This document shows positions 51,922 to 60,560 of a DNA stretch of 64,000 nucleotides, one piece after another (position 1 is the first letter of the stretch; every line of letters begins with the position of its first letter). A program made the position numbers and the translations under genes. The notes under the pieces are model-generated. The model did not search any database. It saw nothing but the letters and a program-made list of their open reading frames with translations, and had not been told where the DNA came from. The DNA is taken from the NCBI RefSeq assembly GCF_031764535.1, contig NZ_CP134499.1:4419679-4483678 (forward strand), written 5' to 3'. This DNA comes from Pseudomonas sp. SG20056 (GTDB lineage Bacteria; Pseudomonadota; Gammaproteobacteria; Pseudomonadales; Pseudomonadaceae).

Positions 51922-52392
51922 TTAAATTTCGGCTGCCAGTTTGGAAACCAGCTCCGCATGCGCGTTTTGGTCGATAGATGCGCCCAGGATCTTCTCGGCA
52001 CCGCTAACGGCCAGGGTACCCAGTTGGGCACGCAGCGCGTCTTTGACACCATTCAGTTCCTGCTCGATCTCGGCCAGAGCCTGGGCCTTCACACGGTCAG
52101 CTTCGACACGGGCCTGTTCACGGGCTTCGTCGACGATCTGAGTACCGCGTTTCTTGGCTTGCTCAATGATTTCGGCTGCTTGGCCTTTGGCTTCGCGCAG
52201 TTGCTGACCCGCTTTTTCTTGGGCCAACTCCAGATCACGAGCCGCACGGCTAGCAGCGTCCAGGCCGTCTGCGATCTTCTTCTGACGTTCTTGCAAAGCC
52301 GTAATGACCGGAGGCCACACGTACTTCATGCAGAACAGCACGAAGATGAAGAAGGCAACGGACTGGCCAATCAGGGTTGCATTAATGTTCAC
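51922..52392 (-). CDS. atpF: ATP synthase b subunit
   Basis: A 156-residue stator subunit. One N-terminal membrane helix (LIGQSVAFFIFVLFCMKYVWPPVITAL) is followed by a long charged coiled coil (DGLDAASRAARDLELAQEKAGQQLREAKGQAAEIIEQAKKRGTQIVDEAREQARVEAD) to the C-terminus. It ties the a subunit to delta and alpha. Confidence 0.98.
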   Translation of the reverse strand: MNINATLIGQSVAFFIFVLFCMKYVWPPVITALQERQKKIADGLDAASRAARDLELAQEKAGQQLREAKGQAAEIIEQAKKRGTQIVDEAREQARVEADRVKAQALAEIEQELNGVKDALRAQLGTLAVSGAEKILGASIDQNAHAELVSKLAAEI

Positions 52393-52446
52393 GCCAACAC
52401 CTCGCTCGTTCGTTGTCTATCCAGCTAATCAACTCGGAAGAGTTGA

Positions 52447-52704
52447 TTAGGCTGGGATTTGACCGATGAACGGGTTAGCGAAGGTGAAGAACAGTGCGAT
52501 ACCAACACCGATCATGGTCACGGCGTCGAGCAGACCAGCGACGATGAACATTTTCACTTGCAGCATCGGAACCATTTCCGGCTGACGCGCAGCGCCTTCC
52601 AGGAACTTGCCGCCCAGCAGGCCGAAACCAATGGCGGTACCCAGGGCACCCAGGCCAATCAGCAGTGCTACAGCGATAGCGGTCAGACCAACTACAGTTT
52701 CCAT
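52447..52704 (-). CDS. atpE: ATP synthase c subunit
   Basis: An 85-residue hairpin of two membrane helices that forms the rotor ring. The cytoplasmic loop is ARQPEM (R40-Q41-P42), and the proton-carrying carboxylate is D60 in VAGLLDAVTMIG. Lack of a Na+-type ligand set around it favours H+ as the coupling ion. Confidence 0.98.
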   Translation of the reverse strand: METVVGLTAIAVALLIGLGALGTAIGFGLLGGKFLEGAARQPEMVPMLQVKMFIVAGLLDAVTMIGVGIALFFTFANPFIGQIPA

Positions 52705-52820
52705 CTTTCCTCCCGACTTTTTATGTCGTATTGGTTAAGGTTTTCTAAGGTAAAGCGGTAAAGCAAAATCGGTACTTCTGGTTGCCCTTGCGGGCGTCCA
52801 CTGCGAGCGCCTAAGCGCTC

Positions 52821-53690
52821 TTAGTGGTTGTCTTCGTGCGCCATCGACAGGTAGACGATGGTCAGCATCATGAAGATGAACGCCTGCAGCACGATGATCA
52901 GGATGTGGAACACAGCCCACGCCCACTGCAGGGCAATACCCAGCGCGCCCAGCAGCAGACCGCCGCCAAACATGATCGCGATGAGGATAAAGATCAGCTC
53001 GCCGGCATACAGGTTGCCGAACAGACGCAGAGCCAGGGAAATCGGTTTGGCGATCAGGGTCACGAACTCAAGCAAGAAGTTGACCGGAATCAGCAGCGCC
53101 TGAACCACAATGTTCTTGCTGCCGAACGGGTGCAGGGTCAGCTCGCCGATGAAACCACCGATACCTTTGACCTTGATGCTGTAGAACAGAATCAGGGCAA
53201 ATACCGACAGAGCCAGGCCCAGAGTGGCGTTTGGATCAGTAGTCGGCACGACGCGGAAATACAGGTGCGGGTCGCCAGAGATTTTTGCCGCCAGCATTGG
53301 CAACCAATCTACCGGAATCAGGTCCATGAAGTTCATCAGGAAGACCCAGACGAAGATGGTCAGACCCAGCGGAGCGATCAAGGCGTTGCGGCCATGGAAG
53401 GTGTCCTTGACGCTGCCGTCAACGAACTCGACCAGGACTTCAACGAAGTTCTGCAGCTTGCCTGGTTGCCCGGAAGTGGCGCGTTTAGCAGCGGCACGGA
53501 ACAGCAGGATGAAAAACAGGCCCAACACGACAGACACCGCCAGGGTGTCGACGTGAAATGCCCAGAAGCCCATTTCCTGAGCTTCTTTTGCGTTGTGGGC
53601 GAAACTCCAGCCGTTGACCGGGTGCTGACCGTAGGTCAGGTTGGTCAAGTGGTGCTGGATATAACCCGAAGCGGTTTCTGCTGCTGCCAT
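52821..53690 (-). CDS. atpB: ATP synthase a subunit
   Basis: A 289-residue membrane subunit with the proton half-channels. ALRLFGNLYAGELIFILIA contains the essential Arg; LLIPVNFLLEFVTLIAKPISL precedes it and IIVLQAFIFMMLTIVYLSMAHEDNH closes the protein. ATG 53690 has GAGGG four bases upstream; the frame to 53750 runs into the gap after atpI and is not used. A gap of 116 bases separates it from atpE. Confidence 0.97.
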   Translation of the reverse strand: MAAAETASGYIQHHLTNLTYGQHPVNGWSFAHNAKEAQEMGFWAFHVDTLAVSVVLGLFFILLFRAAAKRATSGQPGKLQNFVEVLVEFVDGSVKDTFHGRNALIAPLGLTIFVWVFLMNFMDLIPVDWLPMLAAKISGDPHLYFRVVPTTDPNATLGLALSVFALILFYSIKVKGIGGFIGELTLHPFGSKNIVVQALLIPVNFLLEFVTLIAKPISLALRLFGNLYAGELIFILIAIMFGGGLLLGALGIALQWAWAVFHILIIVLQAFIFMMLTIVYLSMAHEDNH

Positions 53691-53704
53691 ATATCCCTCG
53701 AGCG

Positions 53705-54112
53705 CTAAGGTCTTAAAAGTCTTGTTTTCATCAGCAGGGGCGAAAACCAATTGACCAACTGGGTCAGGAAGAACACGCCAAATACTGCCAGCGGTTCCAG
53801 AGGTTTCACACCTGCAAAGGTCAGTGCAAACAGCACTGCCGTTAAAACCAGTTTGCCCGCCTCACCGGCATAAAAAGACCGGACGATGGCTTGAGCAGCC
53901 CGCGCTCCACTGAAACGGAACGCCTTGTGGGCAAAGTACAGATTCGGCAGCCAGGCAATCAGGCCACCACACAACCCGGAGTAGCCTGCTACTGCGCCTT
54001 GCCACTGCCACAACACTAGGGCCAGCAACAGCAGTACCAGCAGTTGCACCAGCAGTACCGGGAAAACAGCTAGACGATGGAAGGGCAGGCGATTCGGCGT
54101 GCGAACGTCCAT
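53705..54112 (-). CDS. atpI: ATP synthase protein I
   Basis: A 135-residue membrane protein with four hydrophobic helices (VFPVLLVQLLVLLLLALVLW, AVAGYSGLCGGLIAWLPNLYFAHKAFRFSG, KLVLTAVLFALTFAGV, FGVFFLTQLVNWFSPLL). It helps assemble the c ring. ATG 54112 follows AGGAAAACAAG. First gene of the atp operon. Confidence 0.92.
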   Translation of the reverse strand: MDVRTPNRLPFHRLAVFPVLLVQLLVLLLLALVLWQWQGAVAGYSGLCGGLIAWLPNLYFAHKAFRFSGARAAQAIVRSFYAGEAGKLVLTAVLFALTFAGVKPLEPLAVFGVFFLTQLVNWFSPLLMKTRLLRP

Positions 54113-54196
54113 CTTGTTTTCCTGAAAGCTGAACTCGGGCGTCGGCACCTGAAAATCAATAACTTGGCATACTTTGTGCCGACGAAATGCGCGCAG

Positions 54197-54225
54197 AGTA
54201 TAGGGGTGCTTCCCCCCCCATTCAA
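54197..54225 (-). promoter_or_regulatory. Sigma-70 promoter of the atp operon
   Basis: Minus strand TTGAAT (54225-54220), a 17-base spacer, TATACT (54202-54197). Transcription would start near 54190, about 80 bases before atpI. The spacer contains a run of eight G. Confidence 0.8.
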
Positions 54226-54270
54226 CTGTCGGGTAGTGATTTCCGACTAGTCGCTACACGCTCAATTGTT

Positions 54271-55143
54271 TCAACGAATGTGGGCGAGTACGCCCTGCAG
54301 TTCGTCCAGCGAGCTGTAGCTGATCACCAGCTGCCCTTTGCCTTTCTGCCCGTGCTTGATCTGCACCGGCGAGCCCAGGCGCTCAGCCAGGCGCTGTTCC
54401 AGACGGGTGATGTCCGGATCAACTTTAGCCACTGCTGCTGGCTTCTCTTTGCTGTTCAACCACTGGCGCACCAGTGCTTCGGTTTGGCGCACAGTGAGGC
54501 CGCGTGCGACAACATGTCGCGCACCTTCGGTCTGCTGTTCGGCCGGCAAACCGAGCAAGGCGCGGGCATGACCCATTTCCAGATCACCGTGGGACAGCAG
54601 CGTCTTGATCTCTTCCGGCAGGGCAATCAGGCGCAGCAGGTTGCTGATGGTGACCCGCGACTTACCCACCGCATCGGCGACCTGCTGCTGAGTCAGCTGA
54701 AACTCCTGCTGCAGCCGCTGCAAGGCCATGGCTTCTTCGATAGGGTTGAGATCTTCACGCTGGATGTTCTCGATCAGCGCCATGGCGATGGCGGCTTCAT
54801 CCGGCAGCTCGCGAACCATGGCCGGGATCTTGTCCAGACCAGCTTGCTGACTGGCACGCCAACGGCGTTCACCGGCGACGATCTCGAAACGTCCTTCACC
54901 AATCGGCCGCACCACAATCGGCTGCATCACGCCGTGGGCCTTGATCGATTGCGCCAGTTCTTCCAGAGCAGTGGCGTCCATGTCGCGGCGCGGCTGGTAT
55001 TTACCGCGCTGAATCAGGTCTAGGGGTACGTATTGCAGTTCACGGCTGTCGACCTGCGCGGCCTCTTCCTGCAAGGCGCTGACACTGGTGCCGCCCAACA
55101 GGGCATCCAGACCGCGTCCCAGTCCTCGTTTTTTCACAGCCAT
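54271..55143 (-). CDS. parB: Chromosome-partitioning protein ParB
   Basis: A 290-residue CTP-dependent parS-binding clamp. MAVKKRGLGRGLDALLGG opens it; LQYVPLDLIQRGKYQPRRD and RPIGEGRFEIVAGERRWRASQQAGL form the N-terminal CTPase domain (GERRWRA motif). LTQQQVADAVGKSRVTISNLLRLIALP is the helix-turn-helix. The C-terminal dimerisation segment ends ELQGVLAHIR. ATG 55143 has AAGGAAA upstream. Ten bases after parA. Confidence 0.97.
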   Translation of the reverse strand: MAVKKRGLGRGLDALLGGTSVSALQEEAAQVDSRELQYVPLDLIQRGKYQPRRDMDATALEELAQSIKAHGVMQPIVVRPIGEGRFEIVAGERRWRASQQAGLDKIPAMVRELPDEAAIAMALIENIQREDLNPIEEAMALQRLQQEFQLTQQQVADAVGKSRVTISNLLRLIALPEEIKTLLSHGDLEMGHARALLGLPAEQQTEGARHVVARGLTVRQTEALVRQWLNSKEKPAAVAKVDPDITRLEQRLAERLGSPVQIKHGQKGKGQLVISYSSLDELQGVLAHIR

Positions 55144-55153
55144 GGGTATTTCC

Positions 55154-55942
55154 TTATGCGGTTGCGGTGTGGGCACTTGCGCGCTGGCGGCGAACCAATT
55201 CGCCGGCCAGCGCCAGGTAGGCAATGGCACCACGGGATTGCTTGTCATACACCAGCGCCGGCATGCCAAAGCTTGGCGCCTCAGCCAGACGCACGTTACG
55301 CGGGATGACCACGTCGTAGAGCTGGTCAGGGAAATGCTGCTTCAACTGCGCCGACACATCGTTGGTCAGGCTGATGCGCGGGTCATACATGGTGCGCAGC
55401 AGGCCCTCGATCTTCAGCTTGGGATTGAGGATCTCGGCGATGCGCTGAATGCTGTTTACTAGGTCGCTCAAGCCTTCCAGCGCGTAGTACTCGCACTGCA
55501 TGGGGATGATCACCCCATCGGCGGCCACCAGGGCGTTAATCGTCAGCATCGACAGCGCCGGTGGGCAGTCGATGAGAATGTAATCGTAGTTCTCGCGGAT
55601 CGGCGCCAACGCATAACGCAGGCGGCTTTCCTTCATTTTCATTTCCAGCAGCGAAACTTCGGCTGCGGTCAGGTCGCGGTTGGCCGGCAACAACTGGTAG
55701 CCGCCGTGCTCGGAGAACTGCATGGCATCGACCAGGTTGCATTCACCGATCAGCACGTCGTAGATCGAATGCTCCAGGCCGTGTTTATCCACACCGCTGC
55801 CCATGGTCGCGTTGCCCTGGGGGTCGAGGTCGATCAGCAGCACGCGGCGCTTGGTTGCCACCAGCGAGGCAGCCAGATTGATGCAGGTGGTGGTTTTGCC
55901 CACGCCGCCTTTCTGGTTAGCGATTGCGAATACCTTAGCCAT
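55154..55942 (-). CDS. parA: Chromosome-partitioning ATPase ParA
   Basis: A 262-residue deviant-Walker ATPase: AIANQKGGVGKTTTCINLAASL (residues 7-28), LLIDLDPQGNATMGSGVD, DYILIDCPPALSMLTINALVAADGVIIPMQCEYYALEGLSDLV. With ParB it moves the origin region after replication. It begins 12 bases after the rsmG stop, so mnmG-rsmG-parA-parB form one transcription direction. Confidence 0.97.
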   Translation of the reverse strand: MAKVFAIANQKGGVGKTTTCINLAASLVATKRRVLLIDLDPQGNATMGSGVDKHGLEHSIYDVLIGECNLVDAMQFSEHGGYQLLPANRDLTAAEVSLLEMKMKESRLRYALAPIRENYDYILIDCPPALSMLTINALVAADGVIIPMQCEYYALEGLSDLVNSIQRIAEILNPKLKIEGLLRTMYDPRISLTNDVSAQLKQHFPDQLYDVVIPRNVRLAEAPSFGMPALVYDKQSRGAIAYLALAGELVRRQRASAHTATA

Positions 55943-55954
55943 GCTGCGTTCCCC

Positions 55955-56602
55955 CTAAACCGAGCGACGCAGTATCAACAGATGGCGCTGACCTTGGCAA
56001 CCGGGAACCTTGAGTACATGAGTGGCGGTGAGACGAAAGTCCGCTGGCAGGGCCTGCAGCTCGTCATCCGGGTGCACGCCTTTCATTGCCAGCCACTGGG
56101 TGTTGCCATCACCGAGATGGCGAGTCCAATTGCTGAAATCTTCCAGCGAACTGAACGCCCGGGAACAAATACCGCTAAACGGCTGCTCGGGACGGAATTC
56201 TTCAACGCGGCTGTGGATAACTTGCAGGTTGGCCAGTTTCAGCTCCAGCTTTACCTGAGTCAGGAAGCGGGTCTTCTTGCCATTGGAGTCGAGCAGGGTG
56301 AACTGCCGCTCGGGAAACAGAATGGCCAACGGAATGCCCGGCATGCCGCCGCCGCTGCCGACGTCCAGCCAGTTATCCCCAGCCTCGGTGACAAAAGGCA
56401 CCACGGACATACTGTCGAGCAGGTGGCGCGAAACCATTTCATTCGGATCGCGCACCGCAGTGAGGTTGTAGGCCTTGTTCCACTTGATCAGCAGGGCCAG
56501 GTAAGCCAGCAACTGTTCGTGCTGCTGCGCGCTGAGTTCGACACCCAGCTCCAGAGCGCCCTGGCTCAGTTCTTCGGCATGACGTGCGGTAACCAACGAC
56601 AT
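55955..56602 (-). CDS. rsmG: 16S rRNA m7G527 methyltransferase RsmG
   Basis: A 215-residue SAM-dependent methylase of the GidB family. SAM-binding motif WLDVGSGGGMPGIPLAILFPERQFTLLDSNGKKTRFL; upstream KWNKAYNLTAVRDPNEMVSRHLLDSMSV; and ICSRAFSSLEDFSNW downstream. It modifies G527 of 16S rRNA. ATG 56602 overlaps the mnmG stop (TGATG). Confidence 0.97.
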   Translation of the reverse strand: MSLVTARHAEELSQGALELGVELSAQQHEQLLAYLALLIKWNKAYNLTAVRDPNEMVSRHLLDSMSVVPFVTEAGDNWLDVGSGGGMPGIPLAILFPERQFTLLDSNGKKTRFLTQVKLELKLANLQVIHSRVEEFRPEQPFSGICSRAFSSLEDFSNWTRHLGDGNTQWLAMKGVHPDDELQALPADFRLTATHVLKVPGCQGQRHLLILRRSV

Positions 56603-58494
56603 CAGGCGCTGTGCTCCAACTGCTGACCGGCAGTGCGCTTTTTCAGGTGGATCAGCAGCAGGGAAATCGCTGCCGGGGTAACGCCGGGAATCCGCGAGGC
56701 CTGGCCAAGGGTTTCCGGGCGGCTGTTGCCGAGCTTGTGCTGGATTTCCTTGGACAGCCCGGAAATCCCCGCGTAGTCGATATCGAGCGGTAGCTTGGTG
56801 TCTTCACTGGCGCGCAGGCGGGCGATTTCGTCCTGCTGGCGGTCGATATAGCCAGCGTACTTGGTCTTGATTTCGACCTGTTCGGCCACTTGCGGGTCCT
56901 GTGCACCGCCACCGGTGATGGTCACCAGCCCGGCGTAATCGATTTCCGGGCGGGCTAGCAGGTTAAGCAGGTTGTATTCGTGGGTCAGCGGCGTGCCGAA
57001 GTGGGCGGCAATCGCATCGCCCTGGGGCGTACCCGGGCGTACCCAGGTGCTTTTCAGGCGCTGTTCTTCCTGCACGATGGCTTCGCGCTTGGTTTCAAAT
57101 GCGGCCCAGCGCAAATCATCGACCAGACCCAGCTCGCGGCCTTTCTCGGTCAGGCGCAGGTCAGCGTTGTCTTCGCGCAGGATTAGCCGGTATTCAGCAC
57201 GCGAAGTGAACATGCGGTACGGCTCCTGGGTACCCAGAGTAATCAGGTCGTCGACCAGTACGCCGATGTAGGCCTCATCGCGACGCGGGCACCAGCTGTC
57301 TTTGCCTTGGGCGCGCAATGCGGCGTTGCAACCTGCGAGCAAACCTTGCGCACCGGCTTCTTCGTAGCCGGTGGTGCCGTTGATCTGCCCGGCGAAGAAC
57401 AGCCCGGCAATCACCTTGGTTTCAAGGCTGTATTTCAAATCACGTGGATCGAAGTAGTCGTACTCGATGGCGTAACCGGGACGGACGATATGCGCGTTCT
57501 CCATGCCACGGATGCTGCGCACGATCTGCAATTGCACATCGAATGGCAGCGAGGTGGAGATGCCGTTGGGGTACAGCTCATGGGTATTCAGACCTTCGGG
57601 CTCGATAAATACCTGGTGGCTGTCCTTGTCGGCGAAGCGGTGGATCTTGTCTTCGATCGATGGGCAATAACGCGGGCCAACGCCTTCGATCACCCCGGAA
57701 TACATCGGCGAGCGATCGAGGTTGGCCGCGATGATTTCGTGGGTACGCGCGTTGGTGTGGGTGATCCAGCAGCTGACCTGACGCGGTTGCTGCTCGGCAC
57801 GACCGAGGAACGACATCAGCGGGGTTGGTGTATCACCTGGCTGCTCGGTCATCACCGAGAAATCCACCGAACGGCCGTCGATGCGTGGTGGCGTACCGGT
57901 TTTCAGACGACCGACGCGCAGCGGCAATTCACGCAAACGTTGCGCCAGGGCAATCGAGGGTGGGTCACCAGCGCGACCGCCGGAGTAATTCTGCATGCCG
58001 ATGTGGATAAGTCCACCGAGGAAAGTGCCAGTGGTCAACACCACGGAATCCGCTAGGAAACGCAGACCCATCTGGGTGACCACGCCTTTGACTTCGTCGT
58101 TTTCTACGATCAGGTCATCGGCTGCCTGCTGAAATATCCACAGGTTGGCCTGGTTTTCCAGAGTTTCGCGAATCGCGGCTTTGTACAGCACGCGATCAGC
58201 CTGGGCGCGAGTGGCGCGTACTGCTGGGCCCTTGCGGCTGTTCAGTACACGGAACTGGATACCACCTTTGTCAGTGGCTTCAGCCATGGCGCCGCCAAGG
58301 GCGTCGATTTCCTTAACCAGATGGCTCTTGCCGATCCCGCCAATCGCCGGGTTGCAGCTCATCTGCCCGAGTGTTTCCACGTTATGGGTCAGCAGCAGGG
58401 TTTTTACCCCCATGCGCGCAGCTGACAACGCAGCTTCGGTACCGGCATGACCGCCGCCGATGACGATCACCTGAAAACGGGAAGGGAAATCCAC
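56602..58494 (-). CDS. mnmG: tRNA uridine-34 carboxymethylaminomethyl enzyme MnmG
   Basis: A 630-residue FAD enzyme that, with MnmE, adds cmnm5 or nm5 groups to wobble U34. FAD motif VIVIGGGHAGTEAALSAARMG, then LLLTHNVETLGQMSCNPAIGGIGKSHLVKEIDALGG, GTFLGGLIHIG, and GAQGLLAGCNAALRAQGK. The start is GTG 58494 (VDFPSRFQV) or the adjacent GTG 58497, with AGG just upstream; the frame to 58599 adds no conserved sequence. Fourth gene upstream of parB in the operon. Confidence 0.96.
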   Translation of the reverse strand: MDFPSRFQVIVIGGGHAGTEAALSAARMGVKTLLLTHNVETLGQMSCNPAIGGIGKSHLVKEIDALGGAMAEATDKGGIQFRVLNSRKGPAVRATRAQADRVLYKAAIRETLENQANLWIFQQAADDLIVENDEVKGVVTQMGLRFLADSVVLTTGTFLGGLIHIGMQNYSGGRAGDPPSIALAQRLRELPLRVGRLKTGTPPRIDGRSVDFSVMTEQPGDTPTPLMSFLGRAEQQPRQVSCWITHTNARTHEIIAANLDRSPMYSGVIEGVGPRYCPSIEDKIHRFADKDSHQVFIEPEGLNTHELYPNGISTSLPFDVQLQIVRSIRGMENAHIVRPGYAIEYDYFDPRDLKYSLETKVIAGLFFAGQINGTTGYEEAGAQGLLAGCNAALRAQGKDSWCPRRDEAYIGVLVDDLITLGTQEPYRMFTSRAEYRLILREDNADLRLTEKGRELGLVDDLRWAAFETKREAIVQEEQRLKSTWVRPGTPQGDAIAAHFGTPLTHEYNLLNLLARPEIDYAGLVTITGGGAQDPQVAEQVEIKTKYAGYIDRQQDEIARLRASEDTKLPLDIDYAGISGLSKEIQHKLGNSRPETLGQASRIPGVTPAAISLLLIHLKKRTAGQQLEHSA

Positions 58495-58497
58495 CAC

Positions 58498-59117
58498 GCA
58501 CCTCGTGCCTGTTGAGAAATGGGGGGCTTTTTGGGTTGAAAAGCTGGAAAGGCGGCAAGTATAGGGATTTAGCCGGTGTGAAAGAAGCCTTTTGCACAAA
58601 AAATAGCCAGCTCGCTCGGACGCTGTTCGGGTGTGTCGGTTAATAAAGAATAAAAGAGAGAATTTTTATAAAGCCTTGTTTATATGTTTATTACTTAGCA
58701 ACGGCTTTTCTGTGGATAGATCGCTACAGATCAATGGATTCAATGCTTGCAGCGTTTAAAAAGTCTGTGCTGATCCTGCCATCTGCCTGTTCAGTTGCCG
58801 TAAGCAAGCTGTGGATGAAATGCATGGTTATCCACAGCGGCGTTTATCCTCCGTTTTATCACCGGGTTATAGGCAGGCCTTAGGCCGGGTTTTCCACAGG
58901 GCTTAGGTGGATAAATAAGTGGCTGGACGTAGTTATTGCATCCAAGCGGAGGCCTGCCTGAATGGCATAAGTTTGAATTTCAGGACGTCGGATGGGGTGG
59001 CGTAGAGAGGAATTGCAGATTCAGCGGACGATTCGGTGCGCCTGATCCATCAGAAATAGTGTGCAGCTGATGGATTAGGCGATGCGTTGGCAGGTGAGAC
59101 AGCGTGTGCCGCCCAGC
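58498..59117. other. Origin-like intergenic region between mnmG and mnmE
   Basis: A 620-base gap. It has AT-rich runs (58640-58700, TTAATAAAGAATAAAAGAGA) and a group of DnaA-type boxes: perfect TTATCCACA at 58828-58836, and near matches at 58711-58719, 58810-58818, 58890-58898 and 58906-58914. A -10-like TATACT on the minus strand (58563-58558) may serve mnmG. A second DnaA-box cluster at mnmG/gidA is known in pseudomonads; whether it is used as an origin is not known here. No gene seen. Confidence 0.65.
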
Positions 59118-60485
59118 CTATTTACCGATACAGAAGCTGGAAAAGATCCGCCCCAGCAGGTCATCGGAACTGAACGCACCGGTGATTTCACCCAGGGCTT
59201 GCTGAGCCATACGCAGGTCTTCGGCCAGCAGCTCGCCAGCGCCGGCCAGGGTCAGCTGAGCATGGCCGTGTTCCAGGTGTGTGGAGGCCTGACGCAGCGC
59301 CTCCAGGTGGCGTCGGCGCGCACTGAAGCTGCTCTCTGAGGTCTGTTCATAACCCATACAGGCTTTCAGGTGTTCCCTGAGCAGGTCCAGGCCCTCGGTG
59401 GATTTGGCCGACAGGCTGATGGTCACGTGGCCGTCATTGCACACCTCCAGCACCACCGACTCGCCAGACAGGTCGGCCTTGTTGCGAATCAGGGTGACCT
59501 TGAACGGATCAGGGCGTTGGTCGAGAAACTCCGGCCACAGGGCAAAGGGGGCGTCGGCTTCAGGGGCTGTGGCATCCACCACCAGCAAAATGCGGTCAGC
59601 TTCACCAATGGCTTTCAGCGCACGCTCGACGCCTATGCGCTCGACCTGGTCCTCGGTGTCACGCAGGCCGGCAGTGTCCACTACGTGCAGCGGCATGCCA
59701 TCGATGTGGATATGTTCGCGCAGCACGTCGCGGGTGGTGCCGGCTATCTCGGTGACGATGGCTGCCTCGCGCCCGGCCAGGGCATTGAGCAGGCTGGATT
59801 TGCCGGCATTCGGCCGGCCGGCAATCACCACGGTCATACCATCGCGTAGCAGGGCCCCTTGGCCGGCCTCACGCAGCACACCGGCAAGGTCGGCGCGCAC
59901 GCCATCGAGCAGGCTGAGTACATGGCCATCGGCGAGAAAGTCGATTTCCTCTTCGGGGAAGTCGATGGCCGCTTCGACATAGATACGTAGGCTGATCAAC
60001 CGCTCGGTCAGGTCATGCACGCGACGCGAGAACTCGCCCTGCAGCGAGCGCAATGCATTGCGCGCGGCCTGCTCGGAGCTGGCTTCGATCAGGTCGGCAA
60101 TTGCCTCGGCCTGGGCCAGGTCGAGTTTGTCATTGAGAAAGGCACGCTCGCTGAACTCACCAGGACGTGCCAGGCGTGCGCCGAGTTGTACACAGCGGCG
60201 CAGCAGCAGATCGAGCACCACCGGGCCGCCATGGCCCTGCAGTTCCAGCACGTCTTCGCCGGTAAAGGAGTTGGGGCCTGGGAAGTACAGGGCCAGGCCT
60301 TCATCCAGCACCTGCTTGGCGTCGGCGAAGAACGGCCCGTAGTGGGCGTAACGCGGTTGCAACTCGCGTTGGCAGATCGCCTGCGCCAATGTGCTGGCCA
60401 GCGGCCCGGAAACTCGCACGATGCCAACGCCACCCCGGCCCTGGGCGGTTGCGACGGCAGCAATGGTTTCAACAACGGGGGGCAT
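59118..60485 (-). CDS. mnmE: tRNA modification GTPase MnmE
   Basis: A 455-residue GTPase, partner of MnmG. The N-terminal folate-binding domain (ETIAAVATAQGRGGVGIVRVSG), a helical domain, and a G domain with GRPNAGKSSLLNAL, TTRDVLREHIHIDGMPLHVVDTAGLRDTED and NKADL. It ends in FCIGK with the conserved Cys. ATG 60485 has AGGAG eight bases upstream. It lies 75 bases after yidC, separated by a terminator. Confidence 0.97.
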   Translation of the reverse strand: MPPVVETIAAVATAQGRGGVGIVRVSGPLASTLAQAICQRELQPRYAHYGPFFADAKQVLDEGLALYFPGPNSFTGEDVLELQGHGGPVVLDLLLRRCVQLGARLARPGEFSERAFLNDKLDLAQAEAIADLIEASSEQAARNALRSLQGEFSRRVHDLTERLISLRIYVEAAIDFPEEEIDFLADGHVLSLLDGVRADLAGVLREAGQGALLRDGMTVVIAGRPNAGKSSLLNALAGREAAIVTEIAGTTRDVLREHIHIDGMPLHVVDTAGLRDTEDQVERIGVERALKAIGEADRILLVVDATAPEADAPFALWPEFLDQRPDPFKVTLIRNKADLSGESVVLEVCNDGHVTISLSAKSTEGLDLLREHLKACMGYEQTSESSFSARRRHLEALRQASTHLEHGHAQLTLAGAGELLAEDLRMAQQALGEITGAFSSDDLLGRIFSSFCIGK

Positions 60486-60510
60486 GCGCTTCTCCTGAAT
60501 ACGACATAGC

Positions 60511-60537
60511 AAAACGCCCCTGAAAAGGGGCGTTTGT
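60511..60537 (-). terminator. Terminator after yidC
   Basis: AAACGCCCCT / AGGGGCGTTT, a 10-bp stem with a four-base loop in the yidC-mnmE gap; the minus strand ends in a short T run. Confidence 0.75.
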
Positions 60538-60560
60538 TACAGCTTAGAAGCAATCACTGC

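Noticed and set aside
57440..57455. CACGTG at other places (e.g. mnmG) as extra parS sites
   Set aside because: The flanking bases do not continue the palindrome, so they are not parS.
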